A DNA stretch of 35,000 nt from Ignavibacteriaceae bacterium (GTDB taxonomy: Bacteria; Bacteroidota; Ignavibacteria; Ignavibacteriales; Ignavibacteriaceae), in contig JAHBUO010000019.1 in assembly GCA_019638025.1 (NCBI GenBank), forward strand, positions 1 through 35,000, given 5' to 3'. Below the pieces are notes generated by a model that saw nothing but the letters and a program-made list of their open reading frames with translations, had not been told where the DNA came from and made no database searches. Below are positions 18,318 through 26,125 of the stretch, in pieces. Made by a program: the position numbers and the translations under genes. Positions within the stretch are counted from its first letter, which is position 1; every line of letters begins with the position of its first letter.

Positions 18318-18860
18318 ATGACTAAAAAAAAACTAACTAAACCTTTTGAAGAAGAATACGATAATTACTATAAAACTTATATCGATTATTTGGAAGATGA
18401 AATTAATATAACCCTTCAATTATCGAACCAGCGAGATATTTTGGTTGATTATCTTAACTCAATTGCTGAAGCAGATGCTGAATTTGCTTATGCGGAAGGG
18501 AAATGGACTATTAAAGAAGTTCTTGGACACATGATTGATACTGAGCGGGTTTTCTCATACAGGGCGATGTCAATTGCTCGAGGTGAGACGAAACCGTTAC
18601 CTGGATTTGATCAAGATGAATTTGTAGTGAGAGGAATTTTTAACCTTCGTTCAGTTGAAAACTTACTCGATGAATATGTCGGGCTTAGAAATTCTAATAT
18701 TGCTCTATTTAATTCTTTTAACGAAGAACAAATTAACAGAGTTGGTATTGCAAATGAAAAAAGAGTTTCTGTCAGAGCATTGATGTTTATGCTTTGCGGA
18801 CATGAATTACATCATCTAAAAATTTTAAGAGAGAAGTATTTACAAAAAATCGGGGGATAA
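18318..18860 (+). CDS. DinB-like metal-dependent four-helix protein
   Basis: The 180-residue product looks like a DinB/DinB_2 (YfiT-like) domain protein. It has a helix with WTIKEVLGHMIDTE (H71) and a C-terminal CGHELHHLKIL (H162, H166), giving the three-His set that binds a divalent metal in this superfamily. Members include thiol-dependent S-transferases (such as bacillithiol transferases) and many uncharacterised proteins. I chose the ATG at 18318: GGGAG lies 8 nt upstream and the family domain starts soon after. An in-frame ATG at 18267 lies inside the previous gene. The start is 4 bp after the asparaginase stop and the stop directly abuts the next ATG. Confidence 0.85.
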   Translation: MTKKKLTKPFEEEYDNYYKTYIDYLEDEINITLQLSNQRDILVDYLNSIAEADAEFAYAEGKWTIKEVLGHMIDTERVFSYRAMSIARGETKPLPGFDQDEFVVRGIFNLRSVENLLDEYVGLRNSNIALFNSFNEEQINRVGIANEKRVSVRALMFMLCGHELHHLKILREKYLQKIGG

Positions 18861-19781
18861 ATGGAATATTCGATTTTCAAGCCAATCGAAAAAATAACCG
18901 AATATGCACATCGAATTTATGAGGGGAGATATGAGAATAATGACGAGCTAATTCAATATGCAGATCCGTCAAAAAATCCTAAAGAAATTTCTAAACTTGC
19001 CGAAACATTTTCATTAATGGCTTTGAAACTGGAAGCTCGAGAGATACATCTTGAAAACCAACTTGAAGTTGTTAAAGAAAAAAATATCCAGCTCGAATCT
19101 GAAATGATTAAGCGAGAACACTTTGGTTTTATTTTTATAGTCTTTACAATTTTTCTAACTATTTACACTTTTAGTGTTGCCTATGTAAGTAAACTTCCAA
19201 TTGAATTAATCCCATATAAAGCGCAGATAAATACAGTCGTGAATATCGGATTCTCATTGCTACTTGTGAGTATTGCAATTTTGTTAATCAAAAGGACAAA
19301 AATTTCGCTAAGAGAATTCGGTTTGAATTTGACAAATTGGAGAAAATCAATTTCTGAAACAATGGTTGTGACTTTGATTCTGCTGGTGTTACTGTCACTT
19401 GTGAAAATATGGATGTTAGCGACTTATAAACCATTCCAAGGGAAATCGTTTTTTGAATTTAGTAATATCGATTGGACATTTTTGATTTATGCAGTTGTTG
19501 CACCCGTGCAGGAATTTATTGCTCGCGGTGTTTTTCAGAGTTCTGTAAATCGATTTATCCTTGTCGAAAATCAAGCCTTTTGGTCGATCACTTTAACGGC
19601 TTTAATATTCGGATTGGTACACACATACTATTCAATTGAGCTATCTGTTTTGGCTATGATTACAAGTTATATTTGGGGATATTTATACTTTAGAGTTCCG
19701 ACTTTGTTGGGAATTTCCCTGTCTCATTTCATCTTGGGAAATTTTCTAATGCTAATTGATTTGTGGCAGTTTTTTGTTTAA
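18861..19781 (+). CDS. HAMP-like/coiled-coil protein with a CPBP (CAAX-protease-like) membrane domain
   Basis: The 306-residue protein begins with a HAMP-like module without a preceding membrane helix (about 5-60, PIEKITEYAHRIYEGR and ISKLAETFSLMALKLE), then a coiled coil (60-85) and several membrane segments (about 88-110, 122-145, 166-188 and more). The C-terminal part fits the CPBP/Abi intramembrane protease family. Motif 1 reads APVQEFIARG: R222 and E218 are present, but the first Glu of the usual EExxxR is Q217. Motif 2 is FGLVH (H254). Motif 3 is SHFILGN, with H289 and an Asn four residues further than x3 spacing would give (HxxxxN). Proteolysis is therefore uncertain and a pseudoprotease or regulatory role is possible. 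The ATG immediately follows the DinB stop. Confidence 0.8.
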   Translation: MEYSIFKPIEKITEYAHRIYEGRYENNDELIQYADPSKNPKEISKLAETFSLMALKLEAREIHLENQLEVVKEKNIQLESEMIKREHFGFIFIVFTIFLTIYTFSVAYVSKLPIELIPYKAQINTVVNIGFSLLLVSIAILLIKRTKISLREFGLNLTNWRKSISETMVVTLILLVLLSLVKIWMLATYKPFQGKSFFEFSNIDWTFLIYAVVAPVQEFIARGVFQSSVNRFILVENQAFWSITLTALIFGLVHTYYSIELSVLAMITSYIWGYLYFRVPTLLGISLSHFILGNFLMLIDLWQFFV

Positions 19782-19807
19782 CAATAATCTGATTTTGAAA
19801 GAGAATT

Positions 19808-21112
19808 ATGAATGTAGCTGAACTTATAAGAAAAAAAAGAAATGGTGGCGAGTTAACGAAAAATGAGATGATGTATCTTGTTTTAGGTTATACCAAAAAC
19901 AAAATTCCCGATTATCAATTCGCCTCATTTTTAATGGCTGTATATTTCAAAGGAATGAGTGTTGAAGAAACCGCAATTCTAACTGAAGTGATGTTGTACA
20001 GCGGCAAAGTTATAAAACTTGATTCAATTTGTGGGAGGAAGATTGATAAGCATTCAACGGGGGGTGTTGGAGATAAAACATCGCTAATAATAGCACCGAT
20101 TGTGGCTGCAGCTGGAGTTGTTGTTCCAATGATTTCAGGGAGAGGATTAGGACACACCGGCGGAACTCTTGACAAACTTGAAGCAATTCCGGGATTTAGG
20201 ACAGACTTAAACTTAGCCGAATATAAAAAAGTATTGAAAAAGTGTGGCGCTGTTTTAATTGGTCAGACTAAAGATATCGCACCCGCCGATAAACGAATTT
20301 ATGCACTAAGAGATGTTACATCAACGGTTGAATCAATTCCTCTCATAACGGCAAGCATAATGAGTAAAAAACTTGCTGAAGGGATTGATGGGTTAATCCT
20401 TGATGTTAAAACCGGAAGCGGTGCATTCATGCAAAAGCAGAAAGATGCAGAAACTCTTGCTACATCGCTTATAAATACAGCAAAGGCATTCAATAAAAAA
20501 GTTATGGCATTTATTACTGATATGAATCAACCTCTTGGAAATTACATCGGGAATTGGTTTGAAGTATTGGAATCGATACAAGTGCTTCAAGGTAAAAAAG
20601 TTGATGACTTATGTGAATTGAGTTTTAATTTATCAGGGGCAATGATTTATCTCGGTGGCAAAGCTTCTTCAATTACTGAAGGAATAAAAATATCAAAAGA
20701 GTTAGTAGCTAATGGTAAGGCTTTCGAAAAGTTTTTGCAAATGGTTGAACTGCAAGGTGGAGATACCGGAGTTTTACTTAATCCGGAAAGGTATCCAAAA
20801 TCGAAATATATTCGTGAAGTTAAAGCAACACAAAGTGGATATCTAAACAAGATTGATACATATCAAATTGGTGTTGCAGCAATCGAGCTTGGAGCCGGTC
20901 GAGAAAAAATTGATGATGCAATTGACCCCAAAGCCGGAATAATATTCCATCCCAAAATTGGTGAAAGAATTTCTAAGGGAGATATTATTGCAGAAGTTTT
21001 TACAGATAGAAAAGGGAAAATGGAAGATGCTCTCGCACGAATTCAAAGTTCAATAGTGATTAGTAATGATGCGGTTAAGAAAGAAAGACTAATTAAGAAA
21101 ATTATCAACTGA
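19808..21112 (+). CDS. Pyrimidine-nucleoside phosphorylase / thymidine phosphorylase
   Basis: The 434-residue enzyme cleaves uridine, thymidine or deoxyuridine with phosphate to free base and (deoxy)ribose 1-phosphate in nucleoside salvage. It has the phosphate-binding KHSTGGVGDKTS (81-92), the family signature SGRGLGHTGGTLDKLE (110-125), and a C-terminal domain with GAGREKIDDAIDPKAGI. Length fits DeoA/Pdp. Whether it is a thymidine-specific DeoA or a broad Pdp cannot be decided. It is the last gene of the six-gene operon, 26 bp after the previous stop, with an AAAGAGA site before the ATG, and it ends at a strong hairpin. Confidence 0.95.
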   Translation: MNVAELIRKKRNGGELTKNEMMYLVLGYTKNKIPDYQFASFLMAVYFKGMSVEETAILTEVMLYSGKVIKLDSICGRKIDKHSTGGVGDKTSLIIAPIVAAAGVVVPMISGRGLGHTGGTLDKLEAIPGFRTDLNLAEYKKVLKKCGAVLIGQTKDIAPADKRIYALRDVTSTVESIPLITASIMSKKLAEGIDGLILDVKTGSGAFMQKQKDAETLATSLINTAKAFNKKVMAFITDMNQPLGNYIGNWFEVLESIQVLQGKKVDDLCELSFNLSGAMIYLGGKASSITEGIKISKELVANGKAFEKFLQMVELQGGDTGVLLNPERYPKSKYIREVKATQSGYLNKIDTYQIGVAAIELGAGREKIDDAIDPKAGIIFHPKIGERISKGDIIAEVFTDRKGKMEDALARIQSSIVISNDAVKKERLIKKIIN

Positions 21113-21118
21113 TAAAAA

Positions 21119-21151
21119 ACTCCCCTTTAGTTTTAATTTGTAAAGGGGAGT
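21119..21151 (-). terminator. Terminator hairpin between convergent genes
   Basis: An 11-bp perfect stem ACTCCCCTTTA / TAAAGGGGAGT (21119-21129 and 21141-21151) has an 11-nt loop. Read on the minus strand it is followed by a T run (AAAAAA on plus before 21119), so it terminates the acidic-protein gene; it may also stop the six-gene operon from the other side. Confidence 0.82.
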
Positions 21152-21168
21152 AAGTTTTCAAAGATTAA

Positions 21169-21546
21169 CTAAAAATCGTCGTCGTCAAATTCTTCATCAT
21201 CTTCAATGAAGTCTTCGTCATCATCATCGTCTTCATCTTCAAAATCAAAATCTTCTTCATAGAATTCATCTTCGAGTTCGTCGTCATCTAACGAAATTTC
21301 TTTATCGTCATCTTCTTCATCGTCTAAATCATCATCATCATCAAAATCATCATCGTCGTCAAAGTCATCATCATCATCAAAATCGTCATAATCATCTTCT
21401 TCTGATTTTTTAGGTGAAGCGTTGATACTCATTTTTTCAAAATAAAAATCTGCTTCCGGATTTGAGTTTTCGGAATCAGTAGATAATTCATTTTTTATTT
21501 CATCGCTCAAAGTATTTGCGTCGAGGGAATAAAAATCGAATGACAT
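21169..21546 (-). CDS. Highly acidic low-complexity protein
   Basis: The 125-residue product has an N-terminal part of about 48 residues with some hydrophobic and Lys residues (MSFDFYSLDANTLSDE...) and a C-terminal 77 residues of which about three quarters are Asp or Glu, spaced by Phe/Leu/Tyr. A period-6 repeat FDDDDD is seen three times. Such a tail is intrinsically disordered. It recalls the acidic tail of RNA polymerase delta and other nucleic-acid mimics, but the N-terminal part does not look like RpoE, so no function is claimed. A strong GGAG ribosome-binding site and a clean terminator argue that it is expressed. It has no signal peptide. Opposite-strand readings are not gene-like. Confidence 0.75.
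   Translation of the reverse strand: MSFDFYSLDANTLSDEIKNELSTDSENSNPEADFYFEKMSINASPKKSEEDDYDDFDDDDDFDDDDDFDDDDDLDDEEDDDKEISLDDDELEDEFYEEDFDFEDEDDDDDEDFIEDDEEFDDDDF
21304..21402 (-). repeat. Asp/Glu-codon low-complexity tract
   Basis: This stretch of GAT/GAC/GAA triplets encodes the acidic core of the above protein (residues 49-81). The DNA is a degenerate trinucleotide repeat with a longer unit of 18 bp for FDDDDD, and it may be prone to length change. Confidence 0.7.
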
Positions 21547-21951
21547 AAATTAAGCTCCTTTGTGTAGTTTCAAATTTTTAATTGCAATTTTCAATAATTA
21601 AAAAATCACTTGGCAATATTACAAAAAAAATAAAAACGAAAAAATGTAGGGATGTAATTTTGCTCTGCACTTTTTTTATACTGAATTAATTTATAACACA
21701 TAATCGGAAAAATTAAAAATTACTTTAGTGTTTGTTTTGTCTGATAAATTGGAGATTTTAATTGCATGGATTAAATCCTCTTATCGGATTGTGTTCTTTG
21801 GAGTATGCCACTTTTCGGAATGGCAAATTCTCATAAATGAGATACATGAGCGGCACTAAACGAAATAGTGAATTTTTAGCAACAATACACCAATGGCATT
21901 ATTTTTGAATTTGTTTTGGCTTCAGAACAAATTCCCCAACAAGAGGTAAAA
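21547..21951. other. Non-coding stretch upstream of the cytochrome genes
   Basis: No gene is visible in these 405 bp. They hold the divergent promoter regions of the acidic protein and of the cytochrome cluster. Three dyads lie here: a palindrome GGATTAAATCC (21768-21778), AATCC-N7-GGATT (21774-21790) and TGCCA-N10-TGGCA (21806-21825). The heptamer AATGGCA recurs at 21892-21898. These could be operators. I saw no FNR-type TTGAT-N4-ATCAA box. Confidence 0.5.
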
Positions 21952-22314
21952 GTGAATAAATTAATGGTTTCTTACATAATTTTTGTTTTTGCAATTATTG
22001 CGCTTTACGGAATTGCGTATGCTGACGTAATATCAGAAATTAAAGGGGGGAAACAGATTTTCATGAATTCTAAATGTAATTCATGTCACTCTATAGAGAT
22101 TGAGGATATTGAGGCAAAAGTCAAAAAAAATCCGGCTGCTGATCTATCCAAGGTTGACAAAGATTATTCAATAGAGTTCCTAGTTAAATATCTTAGTAAA
22201 GAAGAGAAGTTAAACGAAAAGTTTCATCCGGTTGGATTCAAAGGGGACAAACAAAATCTAAATGAATTAACTACTTGGTTAAAAAGTTTGAATAATTCTA
22301 AATGCTGCAACTAA
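21952..22314 (+). CDS. Small monohaem cytochrome c
   Basis: The 120-residue protein begins with a hydrophobic signal peptide or anchor (MNKLMVSYIIFVFAIIALYG) and has one CxxCH motif (CNSCH, C42 to H46) followed by a region with QNLNELTTWLKSL. It resembles a class I-like electron-carrier cytochrome, although no certain Met ligand can be fixed. I chose the GTG at 21952 because AAGAGGT lies 5 nt upstream and the signal peptide starts here; a TTG at 21916 would be leaderless. It is the first gene of the electron-transfer cluster and ends 32 bp before the next start. It probably shuttles electrons from the membrane cytochromes in the periplasm. Confidence 0.85.
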   Translation: MNKLMVSYIIFVFAIIALYGIAYADVISEIKGGKQIFMNSKCNSCHSIEIEDIEAKVKKNPAADLSKVDKDYSIEFLVKYLSKEEKLNEKFHPVGFKGDKQNLNELTTWLKSLNNSKCCN

Positions 22315-22346
22315 AAAATTACTTAATAGCTCAAATTAAAGAAATA

Positions 22347-24530
22347 ATGATAATCGATATGCAGAAGAACATAGCCCAAACCATCCTTCATCGTAAAAAT
22401 TTGATATTACTCTTCATTTTTTGTTCAATATTATATTTTACTCCACAATTAAGAGCCCAGTCAAATGAAGATTGCTTAACGTGTCATAGTGATAATGACC
22501 TTACAATGGAAAAAAAAGGGAAGACGGTATCCCTTTTTGTAAATGAAAATCACTTAAAGAATTCAGTTCACAAAAAATTGAATTGTGTATCTTGTCACGC
22601 CGGCTTTAATCCTGAAGAAGTTCCTCATAAAGAAAAAATTGAACCGATTAATTGTACTACTTGTCATAAAGATGCAGGTGCAAAACATCAATTCCATCCG
22701 CAATTATTGAAGGCAAAAAGTGGTTCAAATGGAACTCCGGATTTGTCATGTAAAGGATGCCATGGTACTCATCAGGTTGTTTCTACAAAATCTGCAAATT
22801 CACCTTTCAACAAAACTAATGTTAGCCAAACATGTATTAAATGTCATAAAGAACAAGGTGAGTCTTATGGACATTCAGATCATGCTCGTGCTTTAAGAGA
22901 AGGCGTAAAAGGGGCACCGAATTGTATCACTTGCCATAAAGCCCCAATTACATTCTCTGCCGGAAGAGATACGTTAAAAGTGAAAATTGCTCAAGAAGAA
23001 TTATGTCTATCGTGTCATTTAGATAATCCTGATGTAAGAAATCGTATTGCATCAACAGATGCTTTTATTAAAGCCTACGAACACAGCGTACACGGAAAAG
23101 CATTGTTAGGTGGAAATGCTAAATCGGCAAATTGCGTCGATTGCCATAGCTCTCACGAAATCGAAAAAGGAACGAATCCTATTTCAACAGTATTTAAGAT
23201 GAATGTTCCTCAGACTTGTGCAAAATGTCACGAAGATATTGCAAAGGAATATGAAGAGAGTGTTCACGGTGTTGCTGTTAAAAATCGAAATATGGCTTCT
23301 CCGGTTTGTACAGATTGCCACGGCGAGCACAATATTCTTAAACACAACGACCCTAATTCACCTGTCTCATTTCAAAATGTATCATCACAAGTGTGTTCAC
23401 CGTGTCATAACTCGGTTAAACTTTCTGAAAGATATGGGATATCAGCAGATCGCTTCAAAACATTTACAGATAGTTACCATGGATTGGCATTAAAAGGTGG
23501 TTCTGCTGAAGTTGCAAATTGTGGTAGTTGCCACGGAGTACATAATATAAAATCCTCAAGTGATCCAACATCAATGGTTCATAAAGCTAACTTAGCGGTT
23601 ACTTGCGGAAAGTGTCATCCCGGAGCAAATGATAATTTTGCTGTTGGTACAGTCCACGTAACAATGGGAAAAGATGAAGACCCACTTTTATACTGGATAG
23701 CAAATCTCTATATCCTCTTAATTATTGCAACTATTGGTGGAATGTTCTTTCACAATACAATTGATTTTATTAGAAAATCCATTAACAAGTTAAAAGTTAG
23801 AAGAGGGATTCTACCGCATCATCGTTATGGAAAAGAACTTTATGTAAGAATGACCAAAGCCGAGCGGCTTCAGCACGTAACTTTAATGTTAAGTTTCTTC
23901 TTATTGGTTATTACAGGTTTTATGCTTCGTTTTCCGGATGCATGGTGGGTTCGATATATTCGCGAATATATACCCAATGCTTTTGAATTAAGAAGTCTTT
24001 TACACAGAATTGCGGCTGTTGTGATGGTTGTCGTAAGTTTATATCATGTTTTCTATTTAAGTTTTACCGAACGAGGAAGACAACTCTTTAAAGATATGCT
24101 GCCTAGATGGAAAGATGTTAAAGATGTATCTGCCAATTTTAGATACAATCTTGGATTGAGCTCAGAAAAACCTCAATTCGGAAGATTCAGCTATATCGAA
24201 AAAGCTGAATATCTTGCCTTAATCTGGGGTACTATTGTAATGACGGTTACCGGATTTGTAATGTGGTTTGACAATACCTTTATAGGAATGTTTACAAAAT
24301 TAGGTTGGGATATTGCTAGAGTAATTCACTACTACGAAGCTTGGCTTGCATTCTTATCAATTCTTGTATGGCATATCTATTTTGTAATATTTAATCCCGA
24401 TAGCTATCCGATGAATCTTGCCTGGATTAAAGGGACTTTAACAGAAGAAGAAATGGCTGAAGATCATCCTCTTGAATTGGAAGAAATTAAAGCTCGAAAA
24501 GCTCAAGAAGAAGACTTAGGTAATAAATAA
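22347..24530 (+). CDS. 13-haem cytochrome c fused to a membrane diheme cytochrome b (CbcL-like architecture)
   Basis: The product (727 aa from this ATG) has a signal/anchor segment (about 18-37), then 13 CxxCH motifs between residues about 43 and 424 (such as CLTCH, CVSCH, CKGCH, CAKCH, CGKCH) and a C-terminal membrane part with five helices (about 447-468, 510-526, 550-573, 621-640, 662-682). Candidate b-haem His in the membrane part include H510, H553, H567, H661 and H676, like FdnI/HydC-type diheme cytochrome b. Architecture matches CbcL of Geobacter (nine c haems plus b), though the haem count differs; such proteins oxidise menaquinol. The start is uncertain: ATG at 22302 overlaps the upstream gene, and 22347 and 22359 are alternatives without strong ribosome-binding sites. 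I prefer 22347 as it gives a shorter n-region. Confidence 0.9.
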   Translation: MIIDMQKNIAQTILHRKNLILLFIFCSILYFTPQLRAQSNEDCLTCHSDNDLTMEKKGKTVSLFVNENHLKNSVHKKLNCVSCHAGFNPEEVPHKEKIEPINCTTCHKDAGAKHQFHPQLLKAKSGSNGTPDLSCKGCHGTHQVVSTKSANSPFNKTNVSQTCIKCHKEQGESYGHSDHARALREGVKGAPNCITCHKAPITFSAGRDTLKVKIAQEELCLSCHLDNPDVRNRIASTDAFIKAYEHSVHGKALLGGNAKSANCVDCHSSHEIEKGTNPISTVFKMNVPQTCAKCHEDIAKEYEESVHGVAVKNRNMASPVCTDCHGEHNILKHNDPNSPVSFQNVSSQVCSPCHNSVKLSERYGISADRFKTFTDSYHGLALKGGSAEVANCGSCHGVHNIKSSSDPTSMVHKANLAVTCGKCHPGANDNFAVGTVHVTMGKDEDPLLYWIANLYILLIIATIGGMFFHNTIDFIRKSINKLKVRRGILPHHRYGKELYVRMTKAERLQHVTLMLSFFLLVITGFMLRFPDAWWVRYIREYIPNAFELRSLLHRIAAVVMVVVSLYHVFYLSFTERGRQLFKDMLPRWKDVKDVSANFRYNLGLSSEKPQFGRFSYIEKAEYLALIWGTIVMTVTGFVMWFDNTFIGMFTKLGWDIARVIHYYEAWLAFLSILVWHIYFVIFNPDSYPMNLAWIKGTLTEEEMAEDHPLELEEIKARKAQEEDLGNK

Positions 24531-24554
24531 AAGCATCTTGTTAAAAATTTCATA

Positions 24555-24586
24555 TCCGGATTATCAGATTATCTTGATAATCCGGA
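24555..24586 (+). other. Strong hairpin between two cytochrome genes
   Basis: A perfect 12-bp stem TCCGGATTATCA / TGATAATCCGGA (24555-24566 and 24575-24586) has an 8-nt loop. It lies 24 bp after the 13-haem gene and 30 bp before the ATG of the next gene. No U tract follows, so it is not a typical terminator. It may protect or process the mRNA and set the ratio of the two proteins. Confidence 0.75.
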
Positions 24587-24616
24587 ATTGTTCAATTAAA
24601 GCTCTTGAGGAATAAA

Positions 24617-26125
24617 ATGACAAAGAGAAAATTCCCGGTTTCTTTTTACAATCCAATCACACTCGTCGGTGTTGCAATATCTTCTGTAAGCTTCGGATTA
24701 ATTCTTTTCTTGATGGTTATTGAGTTGACGGCAGAGCGTCCTAAACCTTATATGGGAATAATTACTTTTGTTATTCTTCCTAGTATTCTGATTATTGGTC
24801 TACTTTTGATAGCTATTGGTATCTTCAGAGAACACCGATTAAAAATAAAAGGGAAAAGCATAGAGAGAACTTTTCCTATTATCGATTTGAATGATCCAAA
24901 ACATAGAATATCTGCCACAGTTTTTACAGTTGGAACAATTTTACTTCTTGTATTTTCAGCATTTGGAAGTTTTAAAGCATTAGAGTACACAGACTCTGAT
25001 GAATTTTGTGGAACAGTTTGTCATACTGTTATGGAACCGGAGTATGTAGCATATTTAAATTCAGCTCACTCACGGGTAGGTTGTGCAACTTGTCATATAG
25101 GTTCCGGTGCGGATTGGTTTGTTAAATCTAAAATTTCCGGCTCTTATCAAGTATATTCCGTCTTATTCAATAAATTCCCACGTCCTATTCCAACTCCAAT
25201 TGAAAATCTTAGACCGGCTCAAGAAACTTGCGAACAATGTCATTGGCCCAAACATTTCTTTGGTGAAAAGAAAGTTGACTATGTTTACTATTTATCAGAT
25301 GAGAAAAACACAAAATCATATCTTACAATGCTATTAAGAACAGGTGGTGGAAATATTGAGTTAGGTAACGCATCCGGTATCCATTATCATATGAATATTG
25401 CTAATGAAATTCTCTATTATACTGCAGACCATAGCAGAGCAGAGATACCATATATCGAGGCAAAAAATTTAAAAGGTGAAGTCACAATTTATCGTGATAA
25501 AAAAGCCAATTTTGATATCTCAAAACTAAATAGAAATGAACTCCGAAGAATGGACTGTATTGACTGCCATAATCGTCCTGCACATGTCTATAATCAACCT
25601 GATAAGATGGTAAATTTATTTATGTCGTCTAATCGAATAGATGAAACATTACCCTTTATTAAAAGTATTGCTGTGCAAGCTTTGGAAATTCAGTATTCAA
25701 AAAAGAATATTGCTTTGGATAGTATAAAATTGTTCATAAATAATTTTTACTCGCTCAACTATCCTGATATTTATAAAGAAAAAAAATCAAATATTTTAAA
25801 AACTATCGAAGAAGTGCAACAAATTTACTCGCGAAATTATTTCCCCGAAATGATGGTTAGTTGGAAAAGATTTCCGGTTAACTTAGGGCATACCTACAGC
25901 AATGGTTGCTTTAGATGTCACGATGGAAACCACGTAAGCGATAACGGAAAAGTTATTTCAAATGATTGTAACGTTTGCCATACCATTCTACATCAAGAAT
26001 TACCGGTTGAAGGAAAACTTCTTTCATTTGAAGGGATGGATTTTATACATCCGGTCGATTTAGGCGGTTCAATTGACCGACAACTTTGCATCGATTGTCA
26101 CGGACCTGATAAGCAGAAAAATTAA
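24617..26125 (+). CDS. Seven-haem NapC/NirT-family membrane cytochrome (ImcH-like architecture)
   Basis: The 502-residue protein starts with three membrane helices (about 12-36, 48-70, 100-120), then carries haem-binding motifs: an unusual C-x3-CH (C131 to H136, CGTVCH, followed by Met) and six CxxCH (CATCH 156-160, CEQCH 205-209, CIDCH 314-318, CFRCH 431-435, CNVCH 451-455, CIDCH 491-495). The first four belong to a NapC/NirT-like domain that in its family takes electrons from menaquinol. Seven haems plus three helices recall ImcH of Geobacter. I chose the ATG at 24617 with GAGGA 6 nt upstream; an in-frame TTG at 24605 adds four residues. It is last in the cluster, after the hairpin. Confidence 0.9.
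   Translation: MTKRKFPVSFYNPITLVGVAISSVSFGLILFLMVIELTAERPKPYMGIITFVILPSILIIGLLLIAIGIFREHRLKIKGKSIERTFPIIDLNDPKHRISATVFTVGTILLLVFSAFGSFKALEYTDSDEFCGTVCHTVMEPEYVAYLNSAHSRVGCATCHIGSGADWFVKSKISGSYQVYSVLFNKFPRPIPTPIENLRPAQETCEQCHWPKHFFGEKKVDYVYYLSDEKNTKSYLTMLLRTGGGNIELGNASGIHYHMNIANEILYYTADHSRAEIPYIEAKNLKGEVTIYRDKKANFDISKLNRNELRRMDCIDCHNRPAHVYNQPDKMVNLFMSSNRIDETLPFIKSIAVQALEIQYSKKNIALDSIKLFINNFYSLNYPDIYKEKKSNILKTIEEVQQIYSRNYFPEMMVSWKRFPVNLGHTYSNGCFRCHDGNHVSDNGKVISNDCNVCHTILHQELPVEGKLLSFEGMDFIHPVDLGGSIDRQLCIDCHGPDKQKN

Noticed and set aside
21304..21402. Short repeats that could look like a CRISPR array
   Set aside because: They are Asp/Glu codons in frame; there are no spacers and no cas genes.
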